Source: Cyathus striatus (lineage: Eukaryota; Basidiomycota; Agaricomycetes; Agaricales; Nidulariaceae). Taken from it: a stretch of 64,000 nucleotides of DNA. Positions 10,919 to 22,330 of this stretch are shown one piece after another; the stretch's first letter is position 1; each line of letters opens with the position of its first letter. The position numbers were made by a program, and so were the translations under genes. Under the pieces are notes generated by a model that saw only the letters and a list, made by a program, of their open reading frames with translations, was not told where the DNA came from and did no database searches. Location of the stretch: contig JAOVFP010000012.1 in assembly GCA_025738555.1 (NCBI GenBank), positions 2,666,001-2,730,000 on the forward strand. Reading direction: 5' to 3'.

Positions 10919-12299
10919 GAGGGGTGTCAGCCAATTTTTTCATTAAATGCCTAGGTTTTATGATCATGGTGATCATATAAGCTAGGCATTTTTTTTATGA
11001 TCACTCACTATTATATATGTAGTAATGAATGTATGATTACTAGTGAATGTATAAGTGATCATAAGTGATCTTTCAGTGTTTTAGTAGTGTTTCAGGTGGA
11101 TATTTACTTACTACTGGTACTAATGAATGTAATGGTGATCATAGGTAATCATTAGGTGTTTCAAGTGCATATTCACTAATTACTGGTACTAAAGAATGTA
11201 TATGTGATCATAAGTGATCATTATATATTACAATAGCATATTATTTTGAATAATATTATATATGTCACACATGTGACATATCTCGAACTTGTCACGCTTA
11301 TTCCCGCGCTTCACATTTGTGACATTCTTCTCGCGCGTCACGTCTGTCACGCATATTCCCGCGCATCACGCATATTCTCGCGCTTCATGCACATTCCGGC
11401 GCTTCACATATTCCCACGCATCACATCTGTCACATTCTTTCTGTGTGTCACATCCGTCACACATATTCGCACGCATCACATCCGTCACACATATTCGCAC
11501 GCATCACATTTGTCACATATATTCGCACGCGTCACGCTTTTCATGTGTGTCACGTGCGTCACATTTGTCATTTGTCACACTTTTAGCGCTCGTTACACAT
11601 GTCACCTGCTTTCATTTGTTACGCTTTGCACAGCTATCATGCATTTGATGGTGTTACTCTTTGATTCACATTACATGTTTTTGACATGTTTTATGTGTGT
11701 CACTCATCATACTTTTTGCATATGTTACATTTTTCACAATTTTCACAGCTCAGTAATGTAATTTGGCTTTTGATATTGACAACATATCTAGATGTGGAAC
11801 CTATATTAAGTGGGGGATACTCAGTATATCACCTGTCATAGTCTACTAGCCTATCATGGTTTTCATGTATATCATGTTTTTAATGTATATCACATATCAA
11901 GTTTTTCATGTTCTTGCTAAACTGAAGGTTATAACAAGGAATGTGACAATTAGTAAATTATAGAAGTGTAACAATAATAAGGAGCCAGATTGAAACATGT
12001 AGAGTGTGTATATAAGTCCACTGACATTTTACAATCAAGACTAGAGATGTGATATGATGCCATTGAACATTTTCGTATTGAACAATTTGGTGATAGACCC
12101 ACACATGGACAAAAAATGTTAAAGAATGGTGAAATATGTGATTCTACATCACATCAAACTTACACATCTCAGTCATTAGATGATCATTATTCTTGTATCA
12201 CTATTGGTTATAATGATATCTTCAATACACATTATTGATTCATATCTGCTTACTCTATATGACTACATAATCTTTTGATATATTGATACAGAGAGAAAA

Positions 12300-12462
12300 T
12301 GAAAACTATCTCAACTCTTACTGATATTGTGTCACAATCAGTTTCACTTCTACACTGCTACATGTACTCATATCTCTGACATATGTTGTTTATACTTATA
12401 CTTAGACCTCATAGCTTCATCTTTTAAACAAGCATATGACTACTGGCAGGATCAACCAGGTA
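12300..12462 (-). other. 18S rRNA 5'-end fragment inside element A
   Basis: On the minus strand the sequence starts TACCTGGTTGATCCTGCCAG at 12462, the universal start of eukaryotic small-subunit rRNA. It continues TAGTCATATGCTTGT and then more loosely through GTCTAAGTATAA and GTGAAACTG. The first 45 bases are near perfect; beyond that it is degenerate, and after about 160 bases I lose it. The rest of an rDNA unit is absent, so it is not a functional rRNA gene. Confidence 0.85.
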
Positions 12463-12602
12463 ACTACTCAGACAGCATCAGGGAGTGGTCTATGCACATG
12501 CTATTGCTGAGTATTCCCTGCTTACCATAGCTTTCAAATTTTGATATATTGTCAATATCAAAAGCCAAATTACATTACTGAGCTGTGAACATTGTGAAAA
12601 TA

Positions 12603-12950
12603 GGGGAATTCAAATTAGAAGGTACGCGATACAGGTGATTTGTAATGCATCCTAGCAACAACAGTTGGTGATCACTTCGGAGTTCATAAGTTTGAGATTG
12701 CACTTGCTCACTACTTACCCCCAGACTTTCATCATGTCCACTGAAAAATTAAATATAGTAGATAAAAACAATTTTTAGATCAATAGAAACTCAATTCTGA
12801 AATTTGTAGCTATATCTGTAAGTAAAAAAATAGAAAATACGAAGAGTCTGAAAGTTTTAACACTCCGTTTGAATTTTCAGCGACTTTTTCGGCAGGGTTG
12901 TAGTGACTGATCCATATCGATGCTACAAAACAGTCATATTTGAATTCCCC
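12603..12950. mobile_element. 348-bp MITE nested in element A
   Basis: Terminal inverted repeats GGGGAATTCAAAT and ATTTGAATTCCCC, with TA on both sides (12601-12602 and 12951-12952). A TA duplication suggests a Tc1/mariner-like source, but the termini do not settle the family. The opposite arm of element A and the matching arm of element B both lack the insert, giving two empty sites. Confidence 0.8.
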
Positions 12951-13132
12951 TAATGTAACATGCAAAAAGCATGATGAGTGACACACATAAAACATGTAAT
13001 GTGAATCAAAGAGTAACACCATCAAATGCATGATAGCTGTGCAAAGTGTAACAAATGAAAGCAGGTGACATGTGTAACGAGCGCTAAAAGTGTGACAAAT
13101 GACAAATGTGACGCACGTGACACACATGAAAA

Positions 13133-13690
13133 GCGTGACGCGTGCGAATAGCGTGACGCGTGCGAATAGCGTGACGCGTGCGAATAGCGTGACGCGTGCG
13201 AATAGCGTGACGCGTGCGAATAGCGTGACGCGTGCGAATAGCGTGACGCGTGCGAATAGCGTGACGCGTGCGAATAGCGTGACGCGTGCGAATAGCGTGA
13301 CGCGTGCGAATAGCGTGACGCGTGCGAATAGCGTGACGCGTGCGAATAGCGTGACGCGTGCGAATAGCGTGACGCGTGCGAATAGCGTGACGCGTGCGAA
13401 TAGCGTGACGCGTGCGAATAGCGTGACGCGTGCGAATAGCGTGACGCGTGCGAATAGCGTGACGCGTGCGAATAGCGTGACGCGTGCGAATAGCGTGACG
13501 CGTGCGAATAGCGTGACGCGTGCGAATAGCGTGACGCGTGCGAATAGCGTGACGCGTGCGAATAGCGTGACGCGTGCGAATAGCGTGACGCGTGCGAATA
13601 GCGTGACGCGTGCGAATAGCGTGACGCGTGCGAATAGCGTGACGCGTGCGAATAGCGTGACGCGTGCGAATAGCGTGACGCGTGCGAATA
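13133..13690. repeat. 18-bp minisatellite, 31 copies
   Basis: GCGTGACGCGTGCGAATA is repeated 31 times (558 bp) with no variation that I can see. It lies in the right arm of element A only; the left arm has a single related unit near 11525. Because 18 is a multiple of 3 and the unit has no stop, long repetitive reading frames appear on both strands. They are artefacts. Confidence 0.97.
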
Positions 13691-14312
13691 TATGTGACAA
13701 ATGTAATGCGTGCGAATATGTGTGACACGCGTGAATAGTGTGACGCGTGCGAATATATGTGACACATGTGATGCGTGCGAATATGTGTGTCGGATGTGAC
13801 ACACAGAAAGAATGTGACAGATGTGATGCGCGGGAATATGTGAAGCGCGAGAATGTGCGTGATGCGCGGGAATATGTGTGAAGCGCGGGAATATGCGTGA
13901 TGCGCGGGAATATGCGTGATGCGCGGGAATATGCGTGACAAGTTCGAGATATGTCACATGTGTGACATATATAATATTATTCAAAATAATATGCTATTGT
14001 AATATATAATGATCACTTATGATCACATATACATTCTTTAGTACCAGTAATTAGTGAATATGCACTTGAAACACCTAATGATCACCTATGATCACCATTA
14101 CATTCATTAGTACCAGTAGTAAGTAAATATCCACCTGAAACACTACTAAAACACTGAAAGATCACTTATGATCACTTATACATTCACTAGTAATCATACA
14201 TTCATTACTACATATATAATAGTGAGTGATCATAAAAAAAATGCCTAGCTTATATGATCACCATGATCATAAAACCTAGGCATTTAATGAAAATAATTGG
14301 CTGACACTTATG

Positions 14313-14970
14313 TAAAATCGACATATGACACTGATAGAGTTTTGAAATGAGTCTTGTTGATGTATTTTAATAGACATTGCTTCATCACATCGTTGTCGCA
14401 ACACCCGAATTCGTCCAGCTTCAAACTTGATAATCTCCGTAAAACGTTTTCAGAAAGGTTGGGAATAAGAATGCATTTAGGTCCAAATGTTAAGGAACGA
14501 AGATGTGGGAGTTTGATAATACATTCCACAGCCCTTTCGTCTATCGCGATTCTATTGAAGCTAAGAATTTCCACGTTTTCGATGAGAGGGATAACTTCCA
14601 CATACATTGTGGCTAAAGATATGACTTCCGGGCTCGAAGATTCTAAGCAGCTGCTCGATGACGATATGCGGAACTCTTTTACGAACAAAGCCCGTGAGAC
14701 AGTTGGCTCTTGCCTTTCGATCAAGGAACGACAAAACATTGCGTAGGTGGGTGCAATTGGCTTTTCGTCGGGCCATATATTAAATTCCAGGGAATGATAT
14801 ATGCCAGGTAATGCTAACATTCGGAAAAAAGTGCACGCTTGGGCCAGGTTCAAAAATGCGCGTTCAGATTCCGTTGCGTTAATGTCATCATTTGGAGTGA
14901 GATAGCGGAAGATGTGGATGTAGATCTCGTTGCCGATGGGCGAAAGCGCCTGCGATCCATTCTTACGCAC
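14313..14970 (-). pseudogene. F-box gene, N-terminal fragment
   Basis: About 220 codons with an F-box near the start (LSPIGNEIYIHIFRYLTPND), followed by leucine-rich segments (LIENVEILSFN, LPHLRSLTFGP, RRLSSLKLDEFG). The frame runs straight into element A after SVSYVDF. I see no ATG at the 5' edge; the first exon or start probably lies upstream between 14970 and 15200. F-box proteins of this type are highly multiplied in Agaricomycetes. The gene was presumably lost when element A and the gypsy element inserted; which came first cannot be read from the sequence. Confidence 0.75.
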
Positions 14971-15280
14971 TGGACCTGAGGACTGTTTAGATCAGGCAGC
15001 TATGGTGTAGAGATATTAGGATACTTACTGTTCCAAATGATAGACATATATGCGTACAGGCAGGATAAGTAACAGAAGTAGAGGAAAGTGGTGGACGATG
15101 CAAGAGTCGTTGAAGTTGTGACGCAGGCAGTGTGCTCTCTGTAGCTGCAATATTTATACAAGCCGTGAGCGATTCGGCTCGAGCCACTGGTACTGTTATA
15201 CAAATTGGTGCATTATTCCAACTATAGACAATCGGCTTTGATACAGCTCTCGCTAGACCCTGGCGACCCCATAAGTAGTT

Positions 15281-15935
15281 CTATCTGACACGGTCATTTG
15301 AATGTGGCATGTGCACGAGTAATGGACAATGAGCCAAAATGATCTGTTCGACACAAAAATACAATACAATGCTATTATGTAAAATACAGAAGGTAGAAAT
15401 ACCATTTCGTCAGGAACTTCGAGCTCCGTGTCGATTACGGATACGAAAGGATGGATTAGTTCTGGCCTGCAGTATTTGGTTGCATATAATGACGGGAAAA
15501 GAAGGAGAGAGGAAGAGTAAAACGAACCAAGTTGAATCATATAACCACAGCATGCTCCCACATTTGTTACAGAAGTTTCGCTCGGAATTGGCGATTTTCT
15601 CTTCTGGAGTGTCTCGATTTAGAACGGCTTTATATACACTGTACATATGGCACGTTAGCAATCGATAAAAAGTATTTAAGCAGAACAAGAAATAAAACCT
15701 GATATTCTCTTTCCCCGACTCCACTTTAAGCGTCTCACTATGTCCTCCAAGGTTTATCGATCCGCCTGTGCCGCCAGCTTTGCGACACATCGAGCACAAA
15801 CATAGCTACAGATATTTACAGTCTTGAATACCATGGCAGAGAAAGGAAAGCTACCTGGTATGATACCGGCGTGCTAGACTGCAGAGAGAATCGAACTGCG
15901 CCGCAGTGGCAGCTCCTTTTCAGTTCCACTGGCAT
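15281..15935 (-). CDS. GFA-domain protein, copy 1
   Basis: GFA (glutathione-dependent formaldehyde-activating enzyme/CENP-V) proteins bind zinc through paired cysteines. Exons read from ATG at 15935: 15935-15855 with the CHCGAVRFSLQS motif, 15805-15699 with CLCSMCRKAGG, a third from 15638 with RNFCNKCGSMLWLYD, and a fourth with PELIHPFVSVIDTELEVPDE. Splice phases join cleanly. After the last common residue the tail differs from its paralogue at 17.9-18.7 kb, ending at a possible TAG at 15281. The C-terminal end may be lost or replaced. The domain is well supported; the real substrate is unknown. Confidence 0.7.
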
Positions 15936-16344
15936 CTTAATGGGACTGCTTTGGGCTATGTGCGGTGTTGGATGTACTTGAAGGTTTTGAGTCGAATCAA
16001 TTCTTTAGAGGGGATCGAGCGAAAAGATGAAGCAGACGAGTGTAACAAAGAGGAACGAAACAGTGAAAGTCTAAGAAGGTGCGAGAGTGGCATGGAATTC
16101 CGTCGGTTAGCGGCCGATTAGCGCCGGTAAGCATTGATAACATCGGGGATTATTGTAAGTCGGAGATATTATTTCCTAAACACCGCCCACGTCACTTATG
16201 TAACCCAAATGTAACCAAAACCATAACCAAATCACAACCATTGAACCAAGCCATTTTGCCGTTTATTCGCCGCACAACTAAGTACTCTACTCAAACTCCA
16301 TACTTTCTTTTACTCATCTGCACACACATTTAAATGTATTTTCA
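15936..16344. other. Intergenic, no feature seen
   Basis: Spacer between the divergently read GFA gene and the protease-like pseudogene. Nothing I can support. Confidence 0.5.
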
Positions 16345-17303
16345 TTGGAACAGTAAGTTTTCTAAGACACCAGGGCGGCCAGGATGCCGTTCAAGTCATG
16401 CTACCAGGTCCTGCAGCCTTTGATCGCATGGTTCAGTACATAATGTGTGAGATTGACTCATTCAAGGCATCGAGGACCAGGTACAAGAGCCAGCTAAATG
16501 AACTGCAAATGGAGATGACGAATGACGCTGGGGACAAACGAGCGATGGTTCAGTCTGATATGATGACGGAGACAATGATTAACATTATATGCTCGAAGAC
16601 TTCCAGAGTAATGTTATGGAGGGTTGGAGACGAGGGAAGGACTTTATCATTGGTCGAGTACTTTATTCCCCTCCTATTAGTGTCAATGAAGGTCCCAACC
16701 ACAACAGCGAAGATTGAGCCTTGATCGAGCTGGACCGCAGTAAGATAAACTGGCCCAACTTTAAAGGCAATGTAATCGACTTAGGTATGTACATTTTACT
16801 TTCACTCTATTGCAAATCTATTCTAACTTATATATCCATTAACAGAGATGGACAATGATTTTATATCCTTAATGTACCCCCACGAGTTCAACTTTCCCTA
16901 CTACCACCTCTTTCAGATTCAAGGCATCGTTCCGGAAGACGTGCTGACCCATCCGAAAAATAAAGACAGAAATGGTCAGCCATACATCAAGTTAATGAAG
17001 AATGGCAGCAGGACAAAGACGACTGCCGGTTTTAGCAATGGAATTAAATCCTTCATGCGTGAGTACCTCTTGGACGTGACTGAACAAACGTCCATGGAGT
17101 ATGCGATCCTTGCGCAGGAAAAGCACTCAGAGTTCTCCGATCTAGGTGACTCTGGATCCATTATCGTCGACAGCGAAGGACGCGCCGCAGCCCTCCTTGT
17201 TGGTGGATGCGGTTCTAATCAATATACTGATATTACTTATGCAACTCCCTTTGAATGGCTCTTGGAGCGTATCAGGACGAAATTTCCCAACATCCACCTC
17301 TAG
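16345..17303 (+). pseudogene. Trypsin-like serine protease family, decayed
   Basis: The last exon (16846-17303) ends with a GDSGS-type active-site segment, DLGDSGSIIVDSEGRAAALL, then DITYATPFEWLLERI, a signature of an Agaricomycete protease-like family of unknown substrate. An intron with clean phase lies at 16785-16845. Upstream, AFDRMVQYIMCEIDSFKASR and GRVLYSPPIS are in different frames, so there is a frameshift near 16570-16590. A TGA at 16715-16717 stands where the family has Trp in a phrase like EDWALIELDRSKINWP. I read it as a pseudogene. The His and Asp of a catalytic triad are not identified. Confidence 0.65.
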
Positions 17304-17930
17304 ACTAATGATCAGTCTGCTGAAGAATACAACACATGATCATTTATATCGAAATGGAGAAAAGCGAGAGAATTTACAAGTGATAGTTTAAATTGACTTA
17401 TGGACCACGTCTTAAACACCATGTACATAGAGTAGAGGATAATTGCATGTGTTCAGCATCGTCTCTGGCATCTCAGTTTGAACTTAAGCCTCCCCTGTAA
17501 AAAGCACTAGAGCTATTGGAAGGCTGTTCAAAAGAAGCATAAGAATTCAAGAATGAATCAATGGGGATAAGTGTCAGTTAAGAATTGAGGTATGAAGATG
17601 CCATAGATCTCGGATACATCTCTAACACGAGTAAAACAGTGGAGGGAGAGCTTAAAGTGAGTACAGCATGGCACAATCTTCAGGCCAGAAGGATCACCAA
17701 GATGATTGAATTCGTACATACACACAGACGTTTTACACACAACAAGCAAGGTTTTCAGTCGAAAGACACTTCAACTTCATGCATTCTCATGCTTTTCTCC
17801 ATTCAATTCACCTGTAAAAAGTAGCATTAATACAGCTTGTATACCAACGTAGGAACAAACAGCATTATAAAACCTCCCAGGAAACGGACACGAATCCCCC
17901 ACAAAACCAGAAAAATCCTTGAAACTTACA
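17304..17930. other. Intergenic, no feature seen
   Basis: AT-rich spacer between the protease pseudogene and the 3' end of the second GFA gene. I see no coding, repeat or RNA signal. Confidence 0.5.
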
Positions 17931-18654
17931 TTAATCCTTGTACAACTTATGCTTCTTATGCCACCCCTCGAGCGAATCGGGACCATAGTCCTCGTAAACC
18001 TTCTTCTTCCCCTCTGGTAGACGTACATAGTCAGGTTTAGAGTTCAGTTTGATGCACGTCTAAAGTTTTCATTCAACAATCCGCCTTTGCAAAGAACACT
18101 AATGAGAGGAGAGGACATACCAGTTCATCAGGAACTTCGAGCTCGGAGTCGATAGCTGACGCGAAGGGGTGGATTAGCTCTGGCCTACAAGTCGAAGAAG
18201 GTCAGTGTAGTGTGAATGGAGGGAGGATGGTAAGGGCGTACCAGCTCGCATCATACAACCAAAGCATAGTTCCGCATTTGTTGCAGAAGTTCCTCTCGGA
18301 GGAGGCGACCTCTTGTTGTGGAGTGTCTCGGTTCAGAACGGCGTTGTACACGCTGCAGGGCAGTTTTGCTTGTCAGAATGCTATGGAGAAGGGGAGAGGG
18401 GGGAATATACGAACCTGATATTCTCCTTTCCCTCCACTTTAAGCGTATCACTATTCCCTCCGAGGTTAATCGATCCACCTACGCCGCCGACTTTGCGGCA
18501 TATAGAGCACAGGCAAAGCTACAGCATCGCATTAGTGAGTGGAATACAGTGAACAGAGAGACTTGAATCGAACCTGGTACGGGGCAGGCGTACTAGACTG
18601 CAAAGAAAACCGAACCGCTCCGCAGTGGCAGCTTCCTTTAAGTTCAACTGGCAT
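17931..18654 (-). CDS. GFA-domain protein, copy 2
   Basis: Paralogue of the gene at 15.3-15.9 kb with the same exon plan. The first exon is 18654-18574, holding CHCGAVRFSLQSSTPAPYQ. The next has CLCSICRKVGGVGGS, then RNFCNKCGTMLWLYDASW and PELIHPFASAIDSELEVPDE. The last exon gives YVRLPEGKKKVYEDYGPDSL and ends TAA at 17931-17933. The two cysteine pairs expected for zinc binding are present. This copy looks intact and is the better model for the pair. GFA proteins are usually cytosolic; a formaldehyde role is not proven for this group. Confidence 0.75.
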
Positions 18655-19206
18655 CTTTCTCTGAGCGGACTAGGTTAGAGCGCGGTATGGGGATTGGATT
18701 GTGAGTCAGTCAATTGGTTGAGTCGAAGTGATATGACGGAGGTGGAAGGGAGAGCTCGAGGGGGAGAGCGAAGAGGAGATGGGGAGGCATGAGCACATGA
18801 CTGTCAGCACTCCCAAGAGGTGACGTCCATGGAACCAGACGATGAGCCTGGAACTTGAAGGGGTGGTAAGAAGTTGAAACCGGAAGCGGATGTGTTTCCG
18901 ACTTTCCGTTTGTTTGGTTCTAGTTGCGATGGTAAATATGTCAACTCCTCTATAGGGTCCTAAACGTAACCGTGACGTTCAACGTTGTGTTTGCCATCAT
19001 GTCTTCCTCTTTTGCAAAAAATATCTCCTGTAGCTGTACCTCCGACAATCAAGCTCAAGATTCTCGTTCCTTGTGTGTACCGTGTTTGTCGTATGTCGTT
19101 CGAATATCTAATGAACAAGCTTCTACAGTTCACAGACAACAACCCGCATTCACTCTTACAGAGACACCATAAACAATCTAACAAGCCAACGTAGATATCC
19201 TCAACA
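18655..19206. other. Intergenic, no feature seen
   Basis: Probable promoter region shared by the minus-strand GFA gene and the plus-strand kinesin pseudogene. Nothing specific recognised. Confidence 0.4.
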
Positions 19207-22200
19207 ATGCCAGCGGTCCTCAGCACTCCACTAAACAGCAAAGTCTCCAAAAGCCTCCGGACACCAGGCTCATCCTTCATCGATTCATCACTCCCAAACG
19301 CCCCGGCTCCATCTCTAGCATCTCCGGCGCTAGCAACCTCTCCAACCGCCTCTCCTGCACCACGCACAATAAGTACAAAGCCCCCCTATCTGTCAAATCG
19401 CGCGAAACCATCAAATCCAACCTGTCCACGTCCAAAAGCTTTCCTCCTGTAGCGGGTACGCCAACGAAGGGAGGGAGCACGAGTCGACGTAGGACACTGA
19501 TGTCCCCGAGGAAGGGGGAGGTGAACCTGAGCTTGTTTCCTGCGACTAGCGAGATAGATATGAGTAATGTCGATCCGGAGCAGGTGCTGGTGGATTATCA
19601 GACTGTTGAGCCTGGATACGTGTCGTTTGATGCTGAGGATATGGTTTCCGTTCGGTGCGTTTTCCCCCCTCCCTCACTTCCCTTGCTAATGACTAATGAT
19701 GGGATGGTAGTATGTACCCTTCGAACAACCCCAGTGCATGGTCCCCAAGCATGAATGAAATCTCCGTCTTGCCCGAGACCACAAACCCACCACCCCCACC
19801 CCCACATTCACATTCGACTCCATCCTCACCGGATCGGAAAACAAACCTATATACATCACCACCGCGCGTAAAAACGTACGCGCCGCGATGGAGGAGTGCA
19901 ACGCAGTCGTCTTCGCATACGGACAAACCGCCTCAGGAAAGACGTCCACGCTGACAGGAGACGAAACCGAGCCAGGTATCGTTCCCCGCTACAAGGGACA
20001 TCTTCGCGTACATCGGCAACACACCAGAGCAGGAATACCTCCTCCGCTCCTCGTACCTAGAAATCTGCAACGGAACTCACATCGATCTCCTTGCTCCCCC
20101 TCGTTGGCCTCAGCGAACCCGGTACAGATTCAAGGGACAGAGAATGATATTACCCTCGTTCCACTCCGCGAGGAGGTTGTTACGAGTCTGGCGGGTGTAA
20201 ATGGTGCTTTGAAGAGGGAGGAGGGGAATAGGAGGACTGCGAGTACGGATTGGAATGAGAGGAGTAGTTGGAGTCATAGTGTTTTTCGGGTTGTTGTTGG
20301 GAGGAGGGAGAGGAGGGAGGAGGAGAAGCCTGTTACGCCTGTGTGTCGCCTAGTGGGAGGCAGACTCCAGGGCTTGGTGGGGCAAGGTTGCAGGCTAAAG
20401 GTGGGAAGAGTGTGAGGACGTCCGTTTTGGTTTGTCTTTCTGCTTTATGATGTGGGGTAATGGCTGATGTGGTGGAGCGTAGAGTCTTATTGATCTTGCG
20501 GGATCGGAGAAGGCTACGTCCGATAAGAAACAGACGAGAGAGGGGAAGTATATTAATACTAGGTTCGTTGTTGGTTTTGTGGAAGGTTGTAGGATGCTGA
20601 TGGTGTGTAGTTTGTTGATGCTAGAGACTGTTATTGGGACTTTGGCGGAGAATGCTGCTAAGGGGAAGACGTACGTTCTTCCTAGCTAACTGTCGGTGTA
20701 CTTGCTAATAGATGGAATGCAGGGATCACGTACCATACCGCAACTCGAAGCTTACGCGTATTCTGCAACCTTCCTTGTCCGGTAACGCACGGATAAGTGT
20801 GATTTGTACTATCAACCCCGACCCTTCAGCCGTCACTGAGAGCACGAGCACACTGTTGTTCGCTAAGAGGGTCAAGGGCGTTCATGTGGGTTTTACCTCT
20901 ATTTATTGCTGGGGAGCAGTTTCTAACTTTGTTCCATAGCTCAATGCGCAGAAGAAAGAGATCGTCGATACAGATGCGCTCATTGAGCGGTATAGGAAGG
21001 AGATTGAGGATCTCAAGCGTAGACTTGCGGAGCGTGAAGCTGATGCTCCTGTTCGCAATCGTAGGTTGTCGGCTCGTGAGGTACGTTCTTTTTCTTTCTA
21101 TATTACCACCTGCGCTGACGGAGGCATTGAAGCAAATTGACGAAACGAAGGCGATGGGCGATCTCAACGCGCGCATTAAGCAACTTACGAAGCTCATTTT
21201 GACGAGTCAAACTGTGGATGATGCGAAGAGCGATGATTCGAGGTCTGTTAGTCCTACTAAGGTCGACTTTGATATGTCCCCGTATCGGGTTTGTCTTTTC
21301 CGGTGTTATATTGTGCATTTGCTTATTATGATGATAGCTTCAACAGGAGCTTCTTGCTGCCCGCATGCAGATGGAGTCTCAAGCCAACTAGCTTCTGTTG
21401 CTTGAAGCTGGGCTGATTGCCCGTCCACCCCTTCCGCCTACTGCCTCTGAGAGCAAGAAAGATAAGCTTATCACTGAGCAGGGCAAGACGATCAGGGAGC
21501 TCGGTTGTCGTTAGGGGGTATGAGGAGAACCTGGGTGAGCCGCTGCGGAAGGTTAAAGAGGACGTCGAGCGGGAGTGGATGGAAAAGTTTGATGAGGAGG
21601 GAGGAGAAGGGACGGCGGGCGGAGGAGGTTGTTAAGCAGTTGGAGAAGAAGGTTGGTCTGTGTTGCTTCTGGCTGTTAGGCTTTGCTAATTGGTTTGGAC
21701 GTAGGCGCGGAAGCAGCTGGAGGAGGAGCGTCGTGCCTTCGCTGCCTTCGTCAGCAAGTTTGATGCACTGGGACTGGGGCTTGGTGTTGCACCTGTTTCC
21801 AAACTACAGCCACCGAAGCCAATCCCTGGAGGAGTGGCTGTTGCTTTCTCTGAGACAGCGAACGAAACAGCGTCTCTCCCTGTCCTCGACCTCTATTTTC
21901 GGGTCCACCACTGCGAGCACGAGCGGGGTACTGGAAGAGGATGAACATGATATCACCCTTACTTCCTCTCCCGTGCCTCCGACTACCTCTACACCGTTGG
22001 AAAGCTCCCCCGTGCGACTCGAGCTTTCGTCGTTCCCTGCTCAGCCTAGTCTGCTGGATCATGAGCCGGAATGGCTTGATGAAGGTAGAGAATACTATTT
22101 TGCCCCCACCGCCTATGTTTGGTGTTAAGAAGTTGGATATTGGGCTTGCGACCCCGTAGAGTCCTGTGAGGGAGGTGCTGGGCGATAAGGAGAATATTGC

Positions 22201-22330
22201 TCCTGCTGCATGATGATAAAGCACTGGGTGGGAATTTGGATACTTGTTATTAGGGAACTGGACGTCCATCTCAAGTTTTGTTTTTTGTTGTTGCTTTTTC
22301 GATTTGCTGTCTGTTCTTTGTTCGGAATGC
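19207..22330 (+). pseudogene. Kinesin-7-like motor protein, pseudogene copy 2
   Basis: Ser/Pro-rich N-terminus from the ATG at 19207, then motor blocks in order: TFTFDSILTGSENKP (about 19804), P-loop GQTASGKT at 19921-19944, EYLLRSSYLEICN (about 20030), NERSSWSHSVFR (about 20256; families have NERSSRSH), SLIDLAGSEKA (about 20484), HVPYRNSKLTRILQPSLSG (about 20728), then coiled coil (ALIERYRKEIEDLKRRLAER, about 20975). The blocks lie in different frames, and a TAG at 21389-21391 interrupts a glutamine-rich coiled coil. The layout suits the CENP-E/Kip2 (kinesin-7) class, which moves on microtubules. Several frameshifts argue for a dead gene. Confidence 0.75.

Larger units (their letters stand above)
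10919..14312. mobile_element. Element A: palindromic TIR element with 7-bp duplication
   Basis: 3,394 bp. The left end is GAGGGGTGTCAGCCAATT and the right end AATTGGCTGACACTTATG, so the inverted repeats share GTGTCAGCCAATT but keep different outermost bases. The 7-bp flanks are TAAAATT (10912-10918) and TAAAATC (14313-14319). Arms of roughly 0.9 and 1.4 kb are inverted copies of each other, rich in TGATCA and TGTCAC motifs. The core (about 11790-12540) contains an 18S rRNA fragment. It encodes no transposase, so it is non-autonomous. The same family is seen at 42312-45548. It interrupts the F-box gene. Confidence 0.85.

Noticed and set aside
12300..12462. A functional rRNA gene
   Set aside because: Only about 160 degenerate bases of 18S are present, within a transposon in two copies. 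There is no 5.8S or 28S.
13133..13690. CRISPR-like regular array
   Set aside because: The units are contiguous with no unique spacers, and the genome is eukaryotic. It is a minisatellite inside a transposon.
13099..13984. Several long open frames with six-residue repeats (such as ARVTLF or SVTRAN) on both strands; similar frames at 42711-43514
   Set aside because: The 18-bp minisatellite has no stop in any frame, so all frames stay open. There is no start context, intron structure or domain.
10919..14312. Element A as a CACTA element because of CACT near its end
   Set aside because: Its true ends are GAGGGG and CATAAG with a 7-bp duplication; CACTA elements end CACT(A/G) and duplicate 2-3 bp.
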